Origin: Flagellimonas lutaonensis | Lineage (GTDB): Bacteria; Bacteroidota; Bacteroidia; Flavobacteriales; Flavobacteriaceae | Assembly: GCF_000963865.1 (NCBI RefSeq) | Contig: NZ_CP011071.1 | Span: 934,501 to 998,500, forward strand | DNA: 64,000 bases | Direction: 5' to 3' | Shown here: positions 1 to 8,805 of the stretch, in pieces | How the letters are laid out: each line of letters opens with the position of its first letter | Position numbering within the stretch: position 1 is the stretch's first letter | Program-made: the position numbers and the translations under genes | Notes under the pieces: generated by a model | What the model was told of the DNA's origin: nothing | What the model saw: the letters and a program-made list of their open reading frames with translations, nothing else | Databases searched by the model: none

Positions 1-797
1 CCTACATCATCTTTAACTAATATTCCAATATGATTATAAGCCCCTGAAATCAAATGTCCCCCCTCTGGATAGGATGTTATACTTATGCCGCCATTTGAAT
101 CATCTTCATGTGTAATATCATCTTTTAGAACGGTTATATTTTGCCGAAAGGGCTCTAAGTTTTTAAAGTTTCGCATGTAGTTAGTCCACGCCAGCAGCGT
201 ATACTCCGTATCGGCCAAAGTGGAATCAATGGCAAAATCGCCTCTGGCCATACCATTCTCAACATAGAACAAGTTGTGCTTGATAACTTTACCTTCTTTA
301 TTGTAGATAGCTACGTGATGTGGCACAATACCTTCGGTCGCTCAGGCCGTTTGCCTACGGCAAAACTCCCTCCTGAGCTATTGTGCCACATCGGCCAGGC
401 AGTACGACTGCATATTCGCTATATTTAACATTGAAACCATAATCGGGCCATTCGCTCCTCACTGAAGGCACTGTGCACATCAAGGGGCTATAGCGAATAT
501 GCGTCTAATGGCGACCCCTAGCTAATGCAAGCTACGCTTGCAACGCTACTCGCCATAGCCGCCTGGCCGGAGATTCGTAGTCGAAAAAGACGGTATCTTT
601 GCTTTTTGATTCTGTACGTATGCTGCAAACCATAACCGTTCACCCTTTGTAAAAGTGGTTTTGTTAATATGCAGGTGGATGTTCTCCCAAACTTCAGAAA
701 TGGAATCTTGCCGTACATTTTTTTGCCCTAAAACAGCATATAAACATGACGTTACAAGAAAAAACGAGAGAAGGAGTCTTTTCATATAGGTGGTCAT
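1..797 (-). pseudogene. Large secreted MG2/TonB-plug-like protein, N-terminal part, interrupted and cut by window edge
   Basis: The minus-strand start at 797 encodes a signal peptide (residues about 1-24, ending LGQ) and then a segment resembling the N-terminal strand region of the large Bacteroidota MG2/TonB-plug-like secreted proteins, including HINKTTFTKGERLWFAAYVQ. The reading frame runs to TTNL at about 570 and then hits a stop (TAG, 546-548) inside a palindromic insertion. My own translation of the minus strand below 317 resumes with HVAIYNKEGKV and stays open to position 1, as expected for direct continuation after TTNL. The gene is therefore split by about 252 bp of foreign sequence. 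The rest lies outside the window. Family assignment is from remembered consensus. The interruption itself is read directly from the sequence. Confidence 0.65.
317..569. repeat. Palindrome-rich insertion with nested inverted repeats
   Basis: Four sets of perfect arms are visible. GATGTGGCACAATA (317-330) pairs with 379-392. GGCCAGGC (393-400) pairs with 561-568. GCATATTCGCTATA (410-423) pairs with 489-502. ATGGCGA (508-514) pairs with 550-556, with a small GCAAGC/GCTTGC hairpin (527-541) inside it. A CTCAGG/CCTGAG stem (341-346 with 372-377) sits within the first hairpin. The 393-568 stem encloses two further stems, giving a branched, cloverleaf-like fold. The segment lies inside a coding sequence that is in frame on both sides. 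I see no protein in it and no second copy in this window. Confidence 0.7.
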
Positions 798-833
798 TTA
801 TTGTCAAAAAATGCCACAAATATTGTTCCACAC

Positions 834-2135
834 CTACTTTTTCCTCATAAAAATGGTAATCGGCACGCCTGTAAAATCAAAATGTTCGCGGAGCTGGTTT
901 TCTAAAAATCTTTTGTAGGGGTCCCGAACATATTGGGGCAGGTTGCAGAAAAAAGCAAATTGCGGGTAAGGGGTTGGCAATTGTGTGCAGAACTTGATCT
1001 TTACATATTTGCCCTTATACGCAGGTGGAGGGGTTTTTTCGATAATGGTCAGCATCACATCATTCAATTTTCGGGTGGGCACGCGCTTTGAGCGATTTTT
1101 GTACACCTCGACCGCCGTCTCGATTGCCTTGAAGATTCGCTGCTTGTTCAACACAGAGATGAAGACAATGGGCACATCGGTAAAGGGCTCGATCTGCTTT
1201 TTAATGGCCTTGGTATAATCGCGCACCGAATTGGTCTCTTTCTCTACCAAATCCCACTTATTGACCAATATAACAATGCCCTTGTTGTTTCGTTGTGCCA
1301 ACCAAAAGATGTTCTGCACTTGGCCGTCGAATCCACGGGTGGCATCGAAGACCAAAAGGCACACATCGCAATGCTCGATTGAGCGAACCGAGCGCATCAC
1401 GGAGTAGAACTCCAAGTCTTCCTTTACCTTTGCTTTTCTTCGGATACCTGCCGTGTCGACCAAATTGAACTCAAATCCGAAACGGTTGTATTTGGTATCG
1501 ATACTATCGCGTGTAGTGCCGGCGATATCGGTAACAATATATCGCTCTTCACCTATCAAGGCATTGATAAAAGACGATTTACCTGCATTGGGCCGCCCCA
1601 CCACGGCAAAACGTGGCAGCTCGCTTTCTTCTTCAGCACTTTCAGGGAGCACTTCCACCAGGGCATCCAACAATTCGCCAGTGCCGCTGCCATTGATACT
1701 TGAAACGGTATAATACTCCCCAAGACCCAAAGAATAGAATTCCACTGCATCGGCCACCCGCTGGGTGTTGTCAACTTTATTGACTGTCAAAAAAACCGGC
1801 TTATCGACCTTTCTGAGCAGTTTGGCAACGTCTTCGTCCATACCGGTGACCCCCGATTCGACATCGACCATGAAAATGATCGCATCGGCCTCGTCGATGG
1901 CAAGCTCTACCTGTTTATCGATTTCCTTCTCAAAAATATCGTCGCTACCCACTACATAGCCACCGGTGTCAATGACCGAAAACTCTTTTCCGTTCCAGTC
2001 ACTTTTTCCATAATGGCGATCGCGTGTAACCCCACTGACCTCATCGACAATGGCTTCACGGCGTTTTATCAACCGATTGAAAAAAGTTGATTTGCCCACA
2101 TTGGGCCTTCCCACAATGGCAACTATGGCTCCCAT
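834..2135 (-). CDS. der: Ribosome biogenesis GTPase Der (EngA)
   Basis: A 433-residue protein with two tandem GTPase domains, the defining feature of Der, which acts in 50S subunit assembly. The first domain has GRPNVGKS (residues 9-16), DTGG and NKVD. The second, from about residue 174, has [16 protein letters not shown] and NKWD. The C-terminal KH-like domain covers about residues 350-433. Length fits the family (430-490). The start at 2135 places the first P-loop nine residues in, as usual. It ends 37 bases before the disrupted gene to its left. The Era GTPase lies 0.7 kb away on the same strand, with a plus-strand membrane-protein gene between them. Confidence 0.97.
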   Translation of the reverse strand: MGAIVAIVGRPNVGKSTFFNRLIKRREAIVDEVSGVTRDRHYGKSDWNGKEFSVIDTGGYVVGSDDIFEKEIDKQVELAIDEADAIIFMVDVESGVTGMDEDVAKLLRKVDKPVFLTVNKVDNTQRVADAVEFYSLGLGEYYTVSSINGSGTGELLDALVEVLPESAEEESELPRFAVVGRPNAGKSSFINALIGEERYIVTDIAGTTRDSIDTKYNRFGFEFNLVDTAGIRRKAKVKEDLEFYSVMRSVRSIEHCDVCLLVFDATRGFDGQVQNIFWLAQRNNKGIVILVNKWDLVEKETNSVRDYTKAIKKQIEPFTDVPIVFISVLNKQRIFKAIETAVEVYKNRSKRVPTRKLNDVMLTIIEKTPPPAYKGKYVKIKFCTQLPTPYPQFAFFCNLPQYVRDPYKRFLENQLREHFDFTGVPITIFMRKK

Positions 2136-2314
2136 ACGCTACAAATTGGGCACAAAGGTACTATTATCAGCACATAGTTCGAAACGAAATGAAACATGGC
2201 GGTATCTTTTACGCCAATAGTACCCCGACCTCCACAAACTATGGCGAATCTTTCTCTTGGTTTTTAAAATGTTTTATAGGGAATTCTTAAATTGAAACGG
2301 CGAAATCGCGCAGC

Positions 2315-2827
2315 ATGAAGGCATTGCCCAACGATATTGTATTACGGCCAAGGTTCAACGTTCAAACCAGGCAACCCAAATCAACCGTACAGCGCATATT
2401 TGACACCGCCCAAAAAAGTCCGTTTTTAATGAAGCGGTTAGATGACCATATTTTTATTCGGTTCAGCAAAGAGCACACCACGTTCTGGTCGCCACAGCTG
2501 CATCTCGAGCTGACTGACTTCGAAGAGGGCAAGACCAAGATTCACGGGGTATACGGACCCAATCCTGTGCTGTGGACCTTCTTTATGTTCTTGCACTTTG
2601 GGGTGGCCACTTGTTTTGTCATTTTGGGCATTTGGGCCTACTCGAAACATTCTTTGGGGCACGATATTACCTTGTTGATCGTGGGTATGGTGCTCTTGGT
2701 GGTAGTGTGGATTGCCCTATATCTTTTCGGCAGATTGGGCAAGGCAAAGGGCAAAGGGCAAATGGAACAATTGCACCAATTCTTCAATGAGTGCCTACGT
2801 TCGGTCAATAAAGGTCAAGAATTATAA
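2315..2827 (+). CDS. Conserved small membrane protein of unknown function
   Basis: A 170-residue protein that I do not recognise by family name. The first 85 residues are soluble and include IRFSKEHTTFWSPQLHLEL. Two hydrophobic segments follow, at about residues 90-112 and 120-143, then a short basic, Gly/Lys-rich linker and an amphipathic tail (MEQLHQFFNECLRSVN). The arrangement suggests an inner-membrane protein with a cytoplasmic N-terminal domain. It is the only plus-strand gene between der and era. Its last 13 bases overlap the 3' end of era convergently. The 176 bp upstream contain no other gene. Confidence 0.7.
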   Translation: MKALPNDIVLRPRFNVQTRQPKSTVQRIFDTAQKSPFLMKRLDDHIFIRFSKEHTTFWSPQLHLELTDFEEGKTKIHGVYGPNPVLWTFFMFLHFGVATCFVILGIWAYSKHSLGHDITLLIVGMVLLVVVWIALYLFGRLGKAKGKGQMEQLHQFFNECLRSVNKGQEL

Positions 2828-3699
2828 CCGAACCTTCGAAGCTGGTTGGGGTCGCTCCGCCAATTTTTGTTGACCTTCACAAACAGCTCAATATGTACCT
2901 GTTTGCCAAAAAACTTTTCCAAATCTTTTCGGGCCTGAATGCCAACACGTTTAATGGCCTCCCCCTTATGACCGATGATAATGCCTTTTTGGGTGCTGCG
3001 TTCGACCACGATTACCGATCGTATTCTTATGATGTCATCGTCTTCAAGAAATTCTTCGGTCAGCACCTCAACCGCATATGGAATTTCCTTTTTATAGTTC
3101 AAAAGGATTTTCTCACGAATGGTTTCGTTAACAAAAAAACGTTCGGGTTTATCGGTCAACTGGTCTTTGGGGTAATAGGCCGGCCCTTCGGGAAGCAATT
3201 CCAGTATTCTATGAAAAACCTCTTTAACATTGAAGTTCTGCAGGGCTGAGATAGGATGGATCTCTGCTTTAGGAAGCAATTCTTGCCAATATTGCACCTG
3301 CTCTTCCAATAGTTTCTGGTCGGCCATGTCGATTTTGTTCAATAGAAGCAGTACGGGAATCTCGCTGTTCTTGATTTTATTAAAATAGGCCTCATCTTTC
3401 AGCCCCTTTTCCCCAATTTCAACCATGTAGAGCAATATATCGGCATCTTCAAGGGCAGATTTCACGAAACCCATCATCGATTCTTGAAGTTCGTAGGCCG
3501 GTTTGATGATTCCCGGGGTGTCAGAGAAAATGACCTGAAAATCATCGCCGTTGACAATACCAAAAATTCGGTGACGGGTGGTCTGCGCCTTTGAGGTGAT
3601 AATGGAAAGTTTCTCCCCTACAAAAGCGTTCATCAAGGTAGATTTACCCACATTGGGGTTGCCGATTATGTTGACAAAGCCCGATTTATGTTCTTTCAT
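2815..3699 (-). CDS. era: GTPase Era
   Basis: A 294-residue Ras-like GTPase followed by a KH domain, the architecture of Era, which binds the 3' end of 16S rRNA during 30S maturation. Visible motifs are GNPNVGKS (residues about 13-20), DTPG, NKID, and the KH signature GHKGEAIKRVG near residue 250. Length matches the family (about 295-300). The start at 3699 lies inside the last 14 bases of the symporter gene upstream, so the two are probably co-transcribed. Confidence 0.97.
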   Translation of the reverse strand: MKEHKSGFVNIIGNPNVGKSTLMNAFVGEKLSIITSKAQTTRHRIFGIVNGDDFQVIFSDTPGIIKPAYELQESMMGFVKSALEDADILLYMVEIGEKGLKDEAYFNKIKNSEIPVLLLLNKIDMADQKLLEEQVQYWQELLPKAEIHPISALQNFNVKEVFHRILELLPEGPAYYPKDQLTDKPERFFVNETIREKILLNYKKEIPYAVEVLTEEFLEDDDIIRIRSVIVVERSTQKGIIIGHKGEAIKRVGIQARKDLEKFFGKQVHIELFVKVNKNWRSDPNQLRRFGYNS

Positions 3700-5053
3700 G
3701 TCTTCGTTTTACAAAATACTCCTTGGCTGCTTTGTTGACCTTAGGGGCCAGCCAAAGCACGGCTATCATGTTCGGGATCACCATCAGGGCGTAGGCCAAA
3801 TCAATCAGGTTGATGACCAGATCGACCGAGGCCACCGCAGCAAAAACAATGGTGCCCACAAAGTACCAGTTAAAAAACCTGCCTATTTTGGCATTGGTCA
3901 AAAACGACAGGCATTTGACGCCATAATACGAATATGTGAACAGGGTAGACAATGCAAAAGCAGCCACAATTACCATCAAAAGTACATGACCCATACCGAA
4001 CAGTGATTTCTCAAAGGCAATCAGCGTCATGATGATGCCGTTGCTCTCGGCCTCTAAATAAGCCCCGCTCAAGATAATGACCACGGCGGTCAAGGTACAA
4101 ACAACAATAGTATCTATGAACGGCCCCAACATAGCGACCAAACCTTCTCGAATGGGTTCGTCGTTCTTTGATTGCCCATGGTACATCGGGGCACTCCCCA
4201 GTCCAGCCTCATTTGAGAACATGGCGCGACGCACCCCCAATATAACAAGGCCCCAGAAACCACCGGTCACCGCGGTCTTAAAGTTGAAGGCCTCTACAAA
4301 TATCAGTTTCAGTGATGGAATTATTTCGGAAGCGTTCATGACCATCACCACGGCAACGGCCAAGAAATAAATCAAAACCATAAAGGGTACTATGGCGGTG
4401 GCTACCTTGGCAATTTTTTTCAGTCCGCCAAAAATCACAAAAGAGGTTATGAGTGCCAAGACGATACCGATTATCAGCTTCCAGTTGAATTTACCTAACT
4501 GAACCAAGTTCTCATCGGGTTTGACCACGTTCACAAAGGTCTGCGTAAACTGGTTGGCCGTAAAGACGCCTAAGAACCCGAACAGGCCCGCCAAGCAAAA
4601 GAAAACCGCCAAGGGCTTTGCCTTTTCTCCAATTCCGTGGGTAATATAGAACATCGGCCCTCCTTGAATTTTTCCTTCCGAATCTTCACCCCTGTACATA
4701 ATGGCCAAGCTACAGGAGTAGAATTTTATGACCATCCCTAAAAGGGCAGTTATCCAAATCCAAAAAATAACCCCTGGCCCACCCATATAAATGGCAATGG
4801 CCACCCCAGAGATATTGCCAAGGCCCACGGTTGCCGCCACGGCCGAAGACAACGCCTGTAACGAGCTTACATCTCCCTTGGCGTTCTTGTCGTCGTATTT
4901 GCCCGTGGTAATCGCAATGGCATGGCCAAAGTACCTGTAGGGCATGAATTTAGAGTAAAAGGCTAGAAATATTCCGCCCCCGATCAAAAGAATGAGCATG
5001 GCCCATTCGGTGTAGGGCAGCATGGCAGAGAGAAAGTCATTGATTGCATCCAT
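3686..5053 (-). CDS. Sodium:alanine symporter family protein (AGCS)
   Basis: A 455-residue polytopic membrane protein of the alanine or glycine:cation symporter family, which couples Na+ (or H+) entry to small amino-acid uptake across the inner membrane. About ten hydrophobic segments can be traced. Family-typical stretches are present, including ATVGLGNISGVA and GGPGVIFWIW in the N-terminal half and RRAMFSNEAGLGSAP near residue 280. The extended N-terminus before the first helix is short. Length is normal for the family. It precedes and overlaps era. The exact amino-acid specificity cannot be read from the sequence. Confidence 0.92.
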   Translation of the reverse strand: MDAINDFLSAMLPYTEWAMLILLIGGGIFLAFYSKFMPYRYFGHAIAITTGKYDDKNAKGDVSSLQALSSAVAATVGLGNISGVAIAIYMGGPGVIFWIWITALLGMVIKFYSCSLAIMYRGEDSEGKIQGGPMFYITHGIGEKAKPLAVFFCLAGLFGFLGVFTANQFTQTFVNVVKPDENLVQLGKFNWKLIIGIVLALITSFVIFGGLKKIAKVATAIVPFMVLIYFLAVAVVMVMNASEIIPSLKLIFVEAFNFKTAVTGGFWGLVILGVRRAMFSNEAGLGSAPMYHGQSKNDEPIREGLVAMLGPFIDTIVVCTLTAVVIILSGAYLEAESNGIIMTLIAFEKSLFGMGHVLLMVIVAAFALSTLFTYSYYGVKCLSFLTNAKIGRFFNWYFVGTIVFAAVASVDLVINLIDLAYALMVIPNMIAVLWLAPKVNKAAKEYFVKRRHERT

Positions 5054-5073
5054 GCTTCGAATGTAGGCATTTC

Positions 5074-5107
5074 AAATAAAAAGCCCCATCATAATTTGAT
5101 GAGGCTT
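5074..5107 (-). terminator. Rho-independent terminator, probably the displaced terminator of tRNA-fMet
   Basis: On the minus strand AAGCCTCATCA pairs with TGATGGGGCTT around a short AT loop and is followed by TTTTTATTT. It lies just beyond the 5113-5138 copy of the tRNA 3' end. Before the island arrived it would have followed tRNA-fMet by only a few bases. It now sits about 11.8 kb away from the intact tRNA. Confidence 0.8.
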
Positions 5108-5112
5108 CCTTT

Positions 5113-5138
5113 GTAGCGGGGACTGGACTCGAACCAGC
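5113..5138. repeat. Attachment-site repeat, distal copy (tRNA-fMet 3' end duplicate)
   Basis: Identical over 26 bp to 16870-16895, covering the T arm and acceptor 3' strand of tRNA-fMet in minus orientation. Similarity continues for about 12 more bases with three mismatches (CCTTTGGGTTA here, CCTTCGGGTTA at the tRNA). The anticodon arm and 5' half of a tRNA are absent, so this is not a second tRNA gene. Confidence 0.9.
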
Positions 5139-5390
5139 CTCCTTTGGGTTAAACAATTATTCCCCCGAAAATACTCTAGTTTTAAACTGTTAGGTTTAAT
5201 AGGAAGAAATCAAAACTAATCTACCTTTCTAAGATTTATTGATAAGCATATCTCTGAAAGTTATACACTTAGTGTTTTGTTGCCCTTTCTAAGGCAATAT
5301 TAGCAAGTAAATCCAAAAATAAACAAATTTTTCATCTTACAAATATTTAATATATTTACTGTCTAAAAAGTAGTAATAATCTTACATAAA

Positions 5391-5873
5391 ATGAGATTAA
5401 TACTAATATTTTTATGTGTTATTTCTTATGATATTGTTATTGCACAATCCAATGCTAATGAGAAATTAGGTTTATTATCAATTTCAATGTTTCATGATTC
5501 CAAAGAATATCCGTGGTATCAAATACAATACGACAATTATTCATTGGATACTGATGTGTTAGATTCCATTTTAAATGAGTTCCCGGATATAAGTTTCAAG
5601 TTATTTGTCGGGCTTTGGTGCTCAGATAGCAAATCTTTTTTACCCAAATTTGGTGCGATAGTTGACTACATTGAAGATGTGAGCAATGTCGATTTAGAAA
5701 TATATGGGATTAATCGCGGAAAAAATTTGCCTGAAGATATTGTTAATCTCTATGACATAAAGTTTGTTCCAACATTAATTGTTCTGAAAAATGGTTCCGA
5801 AATCAATAGAATTGAAGAGTTTGTTGTTGAATCTGCAAAAAACGGGCATAGTATACCACCTTGGGCGGACTAA
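5391..5873 (+). pseudogene. Thioredoxin-like secreted protein, 5' part, disrupted by IS21
   Basis: The N-terminus is a signal peptide (about 19 residues, ending IAQ). A thioredoxin-fold core follows with GLWCSDSK (residues about 76-83), matching the WCxDS active-site region of a Bacteroidota thioredoxin-like family. KFVPTLIVLKNGSEINRIEE is the cis-Pro strand and following hairpin. Native coding sequence ends at 5833. The last 13 residues of the open frame come from the IS21 end. Joining 5833 to 8381 restores an in-frame protein of about 173 residues reading through VVESLEIDLAKII. Only one cysteine is seen at the active site, so a classical CxxC disulfide reductase is unlikely. The truncated product may still be made. 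Confidence 0.75.
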
Positions 5874-5985
5874 AATGAGCATAGCGCGGCGGGGCAAAGT
5901 GAGCCACCTCGGGCGGACGAAAGTGAACCACTAAAAAATCGATTCTATTTGTGAGTTCCCATGGGTTCTTTTGTAAAAAAGGACA

Positions 5986-7530
5986 ATGGCAAACAAACAG
6001 ATAGATATGCGCAAGGCAAAAAGGATTTTCAAACTGTACGGCGAGGGCGTAAGCAAACGTCAGATCAGCAAGCAACTGGGCCTCTCCCGGAACACGGTCA
6101 GCAAGTACATCGACTTCTTCAAGCGTTACCGACTGACCCCTTACGAGGTATCGGCAATGACCCTGGAGGAGATCCACAGGCTCTTCAGATCGGACCAAAA
6201 GCCCAAGAGCGATCAGCTCAAGACCTTGGAGAAGTACTTCCCCTATTTTGACAAAGAACTACGCAAGACGGGCGTTACCAAGCAACTGTTATGGGAGGAA
6301 TACTACGCAAGGCATCCTGACGGGTTCAAGCTCTCACAGTTCAGGTACTGGTACCGGGAATGGGCCAAGGAGGTCTCGCCCGTGATGCACTTCACCCACA
6401 AAGCGGGCGATAAGCTCTTCATCGATTTTACGGGCAAAAAACTCAGCGTTGTGGATAAACATACCGGGGAGCTACAAGAACTGGAGGTCTTCGTATGTGT
6501 TCTGGGCAGCAGCCAGTATACCTATGTCGAGGCCTGTGCCAGCCAAAAACTTGAAGATTTTATGCGCTGTACCGAGAACGCCCTCTGGTTCTACGGGGGC
6601 GTGCCCCGTGCCCTTGTAACGGACAACCTAAAATCGGCCGTTACCAAGAGCAGCCGCTACGAACCCAAGGTAAACGACACCTTCGCCGACTTTGCCGAAC
6701 ATTATGAAACGGCCGTACTGCCCACAAGGGCGTACAGACCGAGGGACAAGGCCATCGTCGAGAATGCCGTCAGGATAATCTATACCCGGGTGTTCGCACC
6801 GTTGCGCAACAGCACCTTCCACAGCAAGGCAGATATCAACAAGGCCATATCGGGGCTCCTGAAAACGCACAACGACAGGTCGTTCAGGGGAAGGGAATAC
6901 TCCCGACGTTCGATGTTCGAAGAGGTGGAACGACAGGAACTGGGACCCCTACCGCTGAAGCGGTACGAGATAAGGTCATATGCCAAGGGCACCGTCCACA
7001 AGAACAGTCACACCTACCTTGGCAAGGACAAGCATTATTACAGCGTACCCTACCGGCACATCGGCAAGCAGGTCAAGATCATATATACCGATAGCTTCGT
7101 CGAGATATACCATAAACACGAGCGGCTGGCCGCCCATACAAGGAAAAGACAGAAGTACGGGTACACCACCGTGGCGGAGCATATGCCCTCGCACCACAGG
7201 TTCGTCAGCGAATGGAGCAGCGAGAAGTTCATCGCCTGGGCGGGCCATATCGGGGATTCCTGCAAGGGGTACATCATAGGGATACTCGACAAGAAACAAC
7301 ATCCCGAACAGTCCTATAAATCGTGCCTTGGCATACTCCATCTGGCCAAGAAAGTGGGGGACCGGCGACTGGACAACGCCTGTAGGCGTGCATCGGACTA
7401 CGGGGCGTACAGCTACAACATGGTGGAGCGTATCCTGAAAAAGGGATGGGACGCACTGGAGGAGGATCCGCAGGAAAACATCGAAGTACCGGACCACAAG
7501 AACATCAGGGGAGGAAACTATTACAAATGA
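5986..7530 (+). CDS. istA: IS21 transposase IstA
   Basis: A 514-residue DDE transposase. The N-terminus carries an HTH (RISKQLGLSRNTVSKYIDFF, residues about 23-42). The catalytic core shows LFIDFTGKK (first Asp), VTDNLKSAV (second Asp) and DKAIVENAVRI (Glu). Length is normal for IstA. It forms the cointegrate or cut-and-paste activity of IS21 together with IstB. The stop at 7528-7530 overlaps a possible ATG (7527) upstream of istB, so the two genes are translationally close. The protein aligns end to end with the second IstA at 14436-15980, but the two differ at many positions and are separate element types. Confidence 0.95.
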   Translation: MANKQIDMRKAKRIFKLYGEGVSKRQISKQLGLSRNTVSKYIDFFKRYRLTPYEVSAMTLEEIHRLFRSDQKPKSDQLKTLEKYFPYFDKELRKTGVTKQLLWEEYYARHPDGFKLSQFRYWYREWAKEVSPVMHFTHKAGDKLFIDFTGKKLSVVDKHTGELQELEVFVCVLGSSQYTYVEACASQKLEDFMRCTENALWFYGGVPRALVTDNLKSAVTKSSRYEPKVNDTFADFAEHYETAVLPTRAYRPRDKAIVENAVRIIYTRVFAPLRNSTFHSKADINKAISGLLKTHNDRSFRGREYSRRSMFEEVERQELGPLPLKRYEIRSYAKGTVHKNSHTYLGKDKHYYSVPYRHIGKQVKIIYTDSFVEIYHKHERLAAHTRKRQKYGYTTVAEHMPSHHRFVSEWSSEKFIAWAGHIGDSCKGYIIGILDKKQHPEQSYKSCLGILHLAKKVGDRRLDNACRRASDYGAYSYNMVERILKKGWDALEEDPQENIEVPDHKNIRGGNYYK

Positions 7531-7550
7531 TAACCATAAAAACAGATCAT

Positions 7551-8282
7551 ATGAACGAACAGACATTGGAACAGATGAAACAATTAAGGCTCCACGGAAT
7601 GATAAGGGCCTTCAACACCAGTCTCTCGTCGCAGAGCATCGATTACACCAACGATGAACTGGTGGCATACCTTATGCAGTCGGAATGGGACGATAGGCAG
7701 AACCGCAGGATAGAACGCCTGACCAGGGCCGCAAGGTTCAGGTACAGTGCCGTTATGGAGGCCATCGACTACGCCCCCGAAAGGAACATCGACAAGAACC
7801 AGGTGCAACGTTTTGCGTCCTGCGGATTTATCGATAAGAAGGAGAACATCCTTATTACGGGAAGCACGGGAGTGGGCAAAAGCTATATGGCCTCCGCCAT
7901 AGGCCACCAGGCCTGCTCGACGGGGCGCAAGGTCATGTACTTCAACACCGCAAAACTCTTTACCATGCTCAAGGCCTCGAAAGCCGACGGTTCGTATCTA
8001 AAGCAGGTCAACAAACTTGAAAAACAGGACCTGCTGATACTCGACGACTTCGGCCTAAAGCCCTTGGACAATATCAACAGGCACTCCTTTATGGAAATAA
8101 TAGAGGACAGGCACGGAAAACGTTCGACGATAATAGCGTCCCAGCTACCCGTAGAGGCATGGCACGAGATCATCGGGGAAAAGACCATCGCCGATGCAAT
8201 CCTCGACCGCTTGGTGCATACTGCACATAGGATCGACATAAAAGGGGAATCGATGAGAAAAAAACTAAGGAATAATCATTAA
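7551..8282 (+). CDS. istB: IS21 helper ATPase IstB
   Basis: About 243 residues from ATG 7551, with the AAA+/DnaC-like core: Walker A GSTGVGKSY and Walker B LLILDDFGL. IstB assembles on DNA and stimulates IstA, providing target selection. I chose 7551 because it matches the start of the second copy (MNEKTMELMKQ against MNEQTLEQMKQ). The open frame reaches back to 7446 inside istA, and an ATG at 7527 overlapping the istA stop is an alternative start that would add eight residues. Confidence 0.93.
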   Translation: MNEQTLEQMKQLRLHGMIRAFNTSLSSQSIDYTNDELVAYLMQSEWDDRQNRRIERLTRAARFRYSAVMEAIDYAPERNIDKNQVQRFASCGFIDKKENILITGSTGVGKSYMASAIGHQACSTGRKVMYFNTAKLFTMLKASKADGSYLKQVNKLEKQDLLILDDFGLKPLDNINRHSFMEIIEDRHGKRSTIIASQLPVEAWHEIIGEKTIADAILDRLVHTAHRIDIKGESMRKKLRNNH

Positions 8283-8380
8283 TTTTAACACACGAATGAA
8301 TCGATTTTAAGCACTTCGTTTACACTGCTCACTTTCATCCGCTGTGGGTGGTATACTTTGGCCGCCCTGTCCATTGAATC

Positions 8381-8459
8381 ACTGGAAATAGATTTAGCCA
8401 AAATAATTTTGACCAGAGACTATATTCCTTTTCATTCTAATGATTGGTTTCAAAACTAA
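8381..8459 (+). pseudogene. Thioredoxin-like protein, 3' part beyond IS21
   Basis: After the IS and its target duplication the frame continues with LEIDLAKIILTRDYIPF and ends HSNDWFQN at the TAA 8457-8459. With codon TC|A joined across 5833 and 8381 it completes the thioredoxin-like protein. The C-terminal pattern ESLEIDLAKII is the usual last helix of this family. It has no start of its own. Confidence 0.75.
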
Positions 8460-8501
8460 AATTTAATCAAATGATTTATTAATTCTTAAACCTTAAATAC
8501 T

Positions 8502-8711
8502 ATGAAAAAAAGTAAGTTTAAATTTGTTTTCGCACTATTGATTGCTCTTTGTGCATTTCAACCAGCTTTTTCATTTGATTATACTGATTGCCACACCGTT
8601 GCTTGCAACGAGGTCGCGTTTTATGAATCGGTTTATCCTGATGCCACAGCTAGAGAACTTGAACTGGTTTACACCCTTGCATATGGTGATTGCCAACGAG
8701 CGAATCAATAA
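8502..8711 (+). CDS. Small secreted cysteine-containing protein
   Basis: A 69-residue protein with a clear signal peptide (MKKSKFKFVFALLIALCAFQPAFS, cleavage after about residue 24). The mature part is about 45 residues, acidic and aromatic, with cysteines in DYTDCHTVACNE and in YGDCQRANQ. I do not recognise a family. It is island cargo, 43 bp after the end of the thioredoxin-like gene and followed by its own strong terminator, so it can be an abundant monocistronic product. Base composition is AT-rich like the other cargo. Candidate roles include a secreted peptide or a partner of the GLPGLI/barrel pair downstream, but nothing in the sequence decides this. Confidence 0.65.
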   Translation: MKKSKFKFVFALLIALCAFQPAFSFDYTDCHTVACNEVAFYESVYPDATARELELVYTLAYGDCQRANQ

Positions 8712-8722
8712 ATAAATTAAAT

Positions 8723-8766
8723 CATCTAACTATTAGAAAAAATTTATAATAGTTAGATGGTTTTTT
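8723..8766 (+). terminator. Rho-independent terminator after the small secreted protein
   Basis: A perfect 13-bp stem (CATCTAACTATTA at 8723-8735 with 8747-8759), an 11-nt AT-rich loop, and six T residues at 8761-8766. Confidence 0.85.
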
Positions 8767-8805
8767 CATTTTGATTTTGTTATTTAATTTAAGTGAAGGA
8801 ATGAA

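Larger units (their letters stand above)
5834..8373 (+). mobile_element. IS21-family insertion sequence, copy 1
   Basis: Length 2540 bp with istA and istB. Both termini begin TG and match over 27 bp (left 5834-5860, right 8347-8373 inverted), sharing AGTATACCACC. Further copies of an AAAGTGA...GCGGA-type motif lie inside each end, as expected for the multiple transposase-binding repeats of IS21. A 7-bp target duplication TTGAATC flanks it (5827-5833 and 8374-8380). Removing one copy of the duplication plus the IS rebuilds the thioredoxin-like gene exactly. Both genes are intact, so this copy appears recent and potentially active. Confidence 0.93.

Noticed and set aside
985-1959. Plus-strand open frames opposite der
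   Set aside because: They lie entirely within a strongly supported GTPase gene on the other strand and show no family pattern.
5113-5160. Possible second tRNA gene at the left island end
   Set aside because: Only the T arm and acceptor 3' strand are present. No anticodon arm or 5' half follows, so it is the attachment-site duplicate.
5803-8281. DnaC-like replication protein encoded near 7.5 kb
   Set aside because: The AAA+ protein pairs with IstA inside IS21 ends, so it is IstB.
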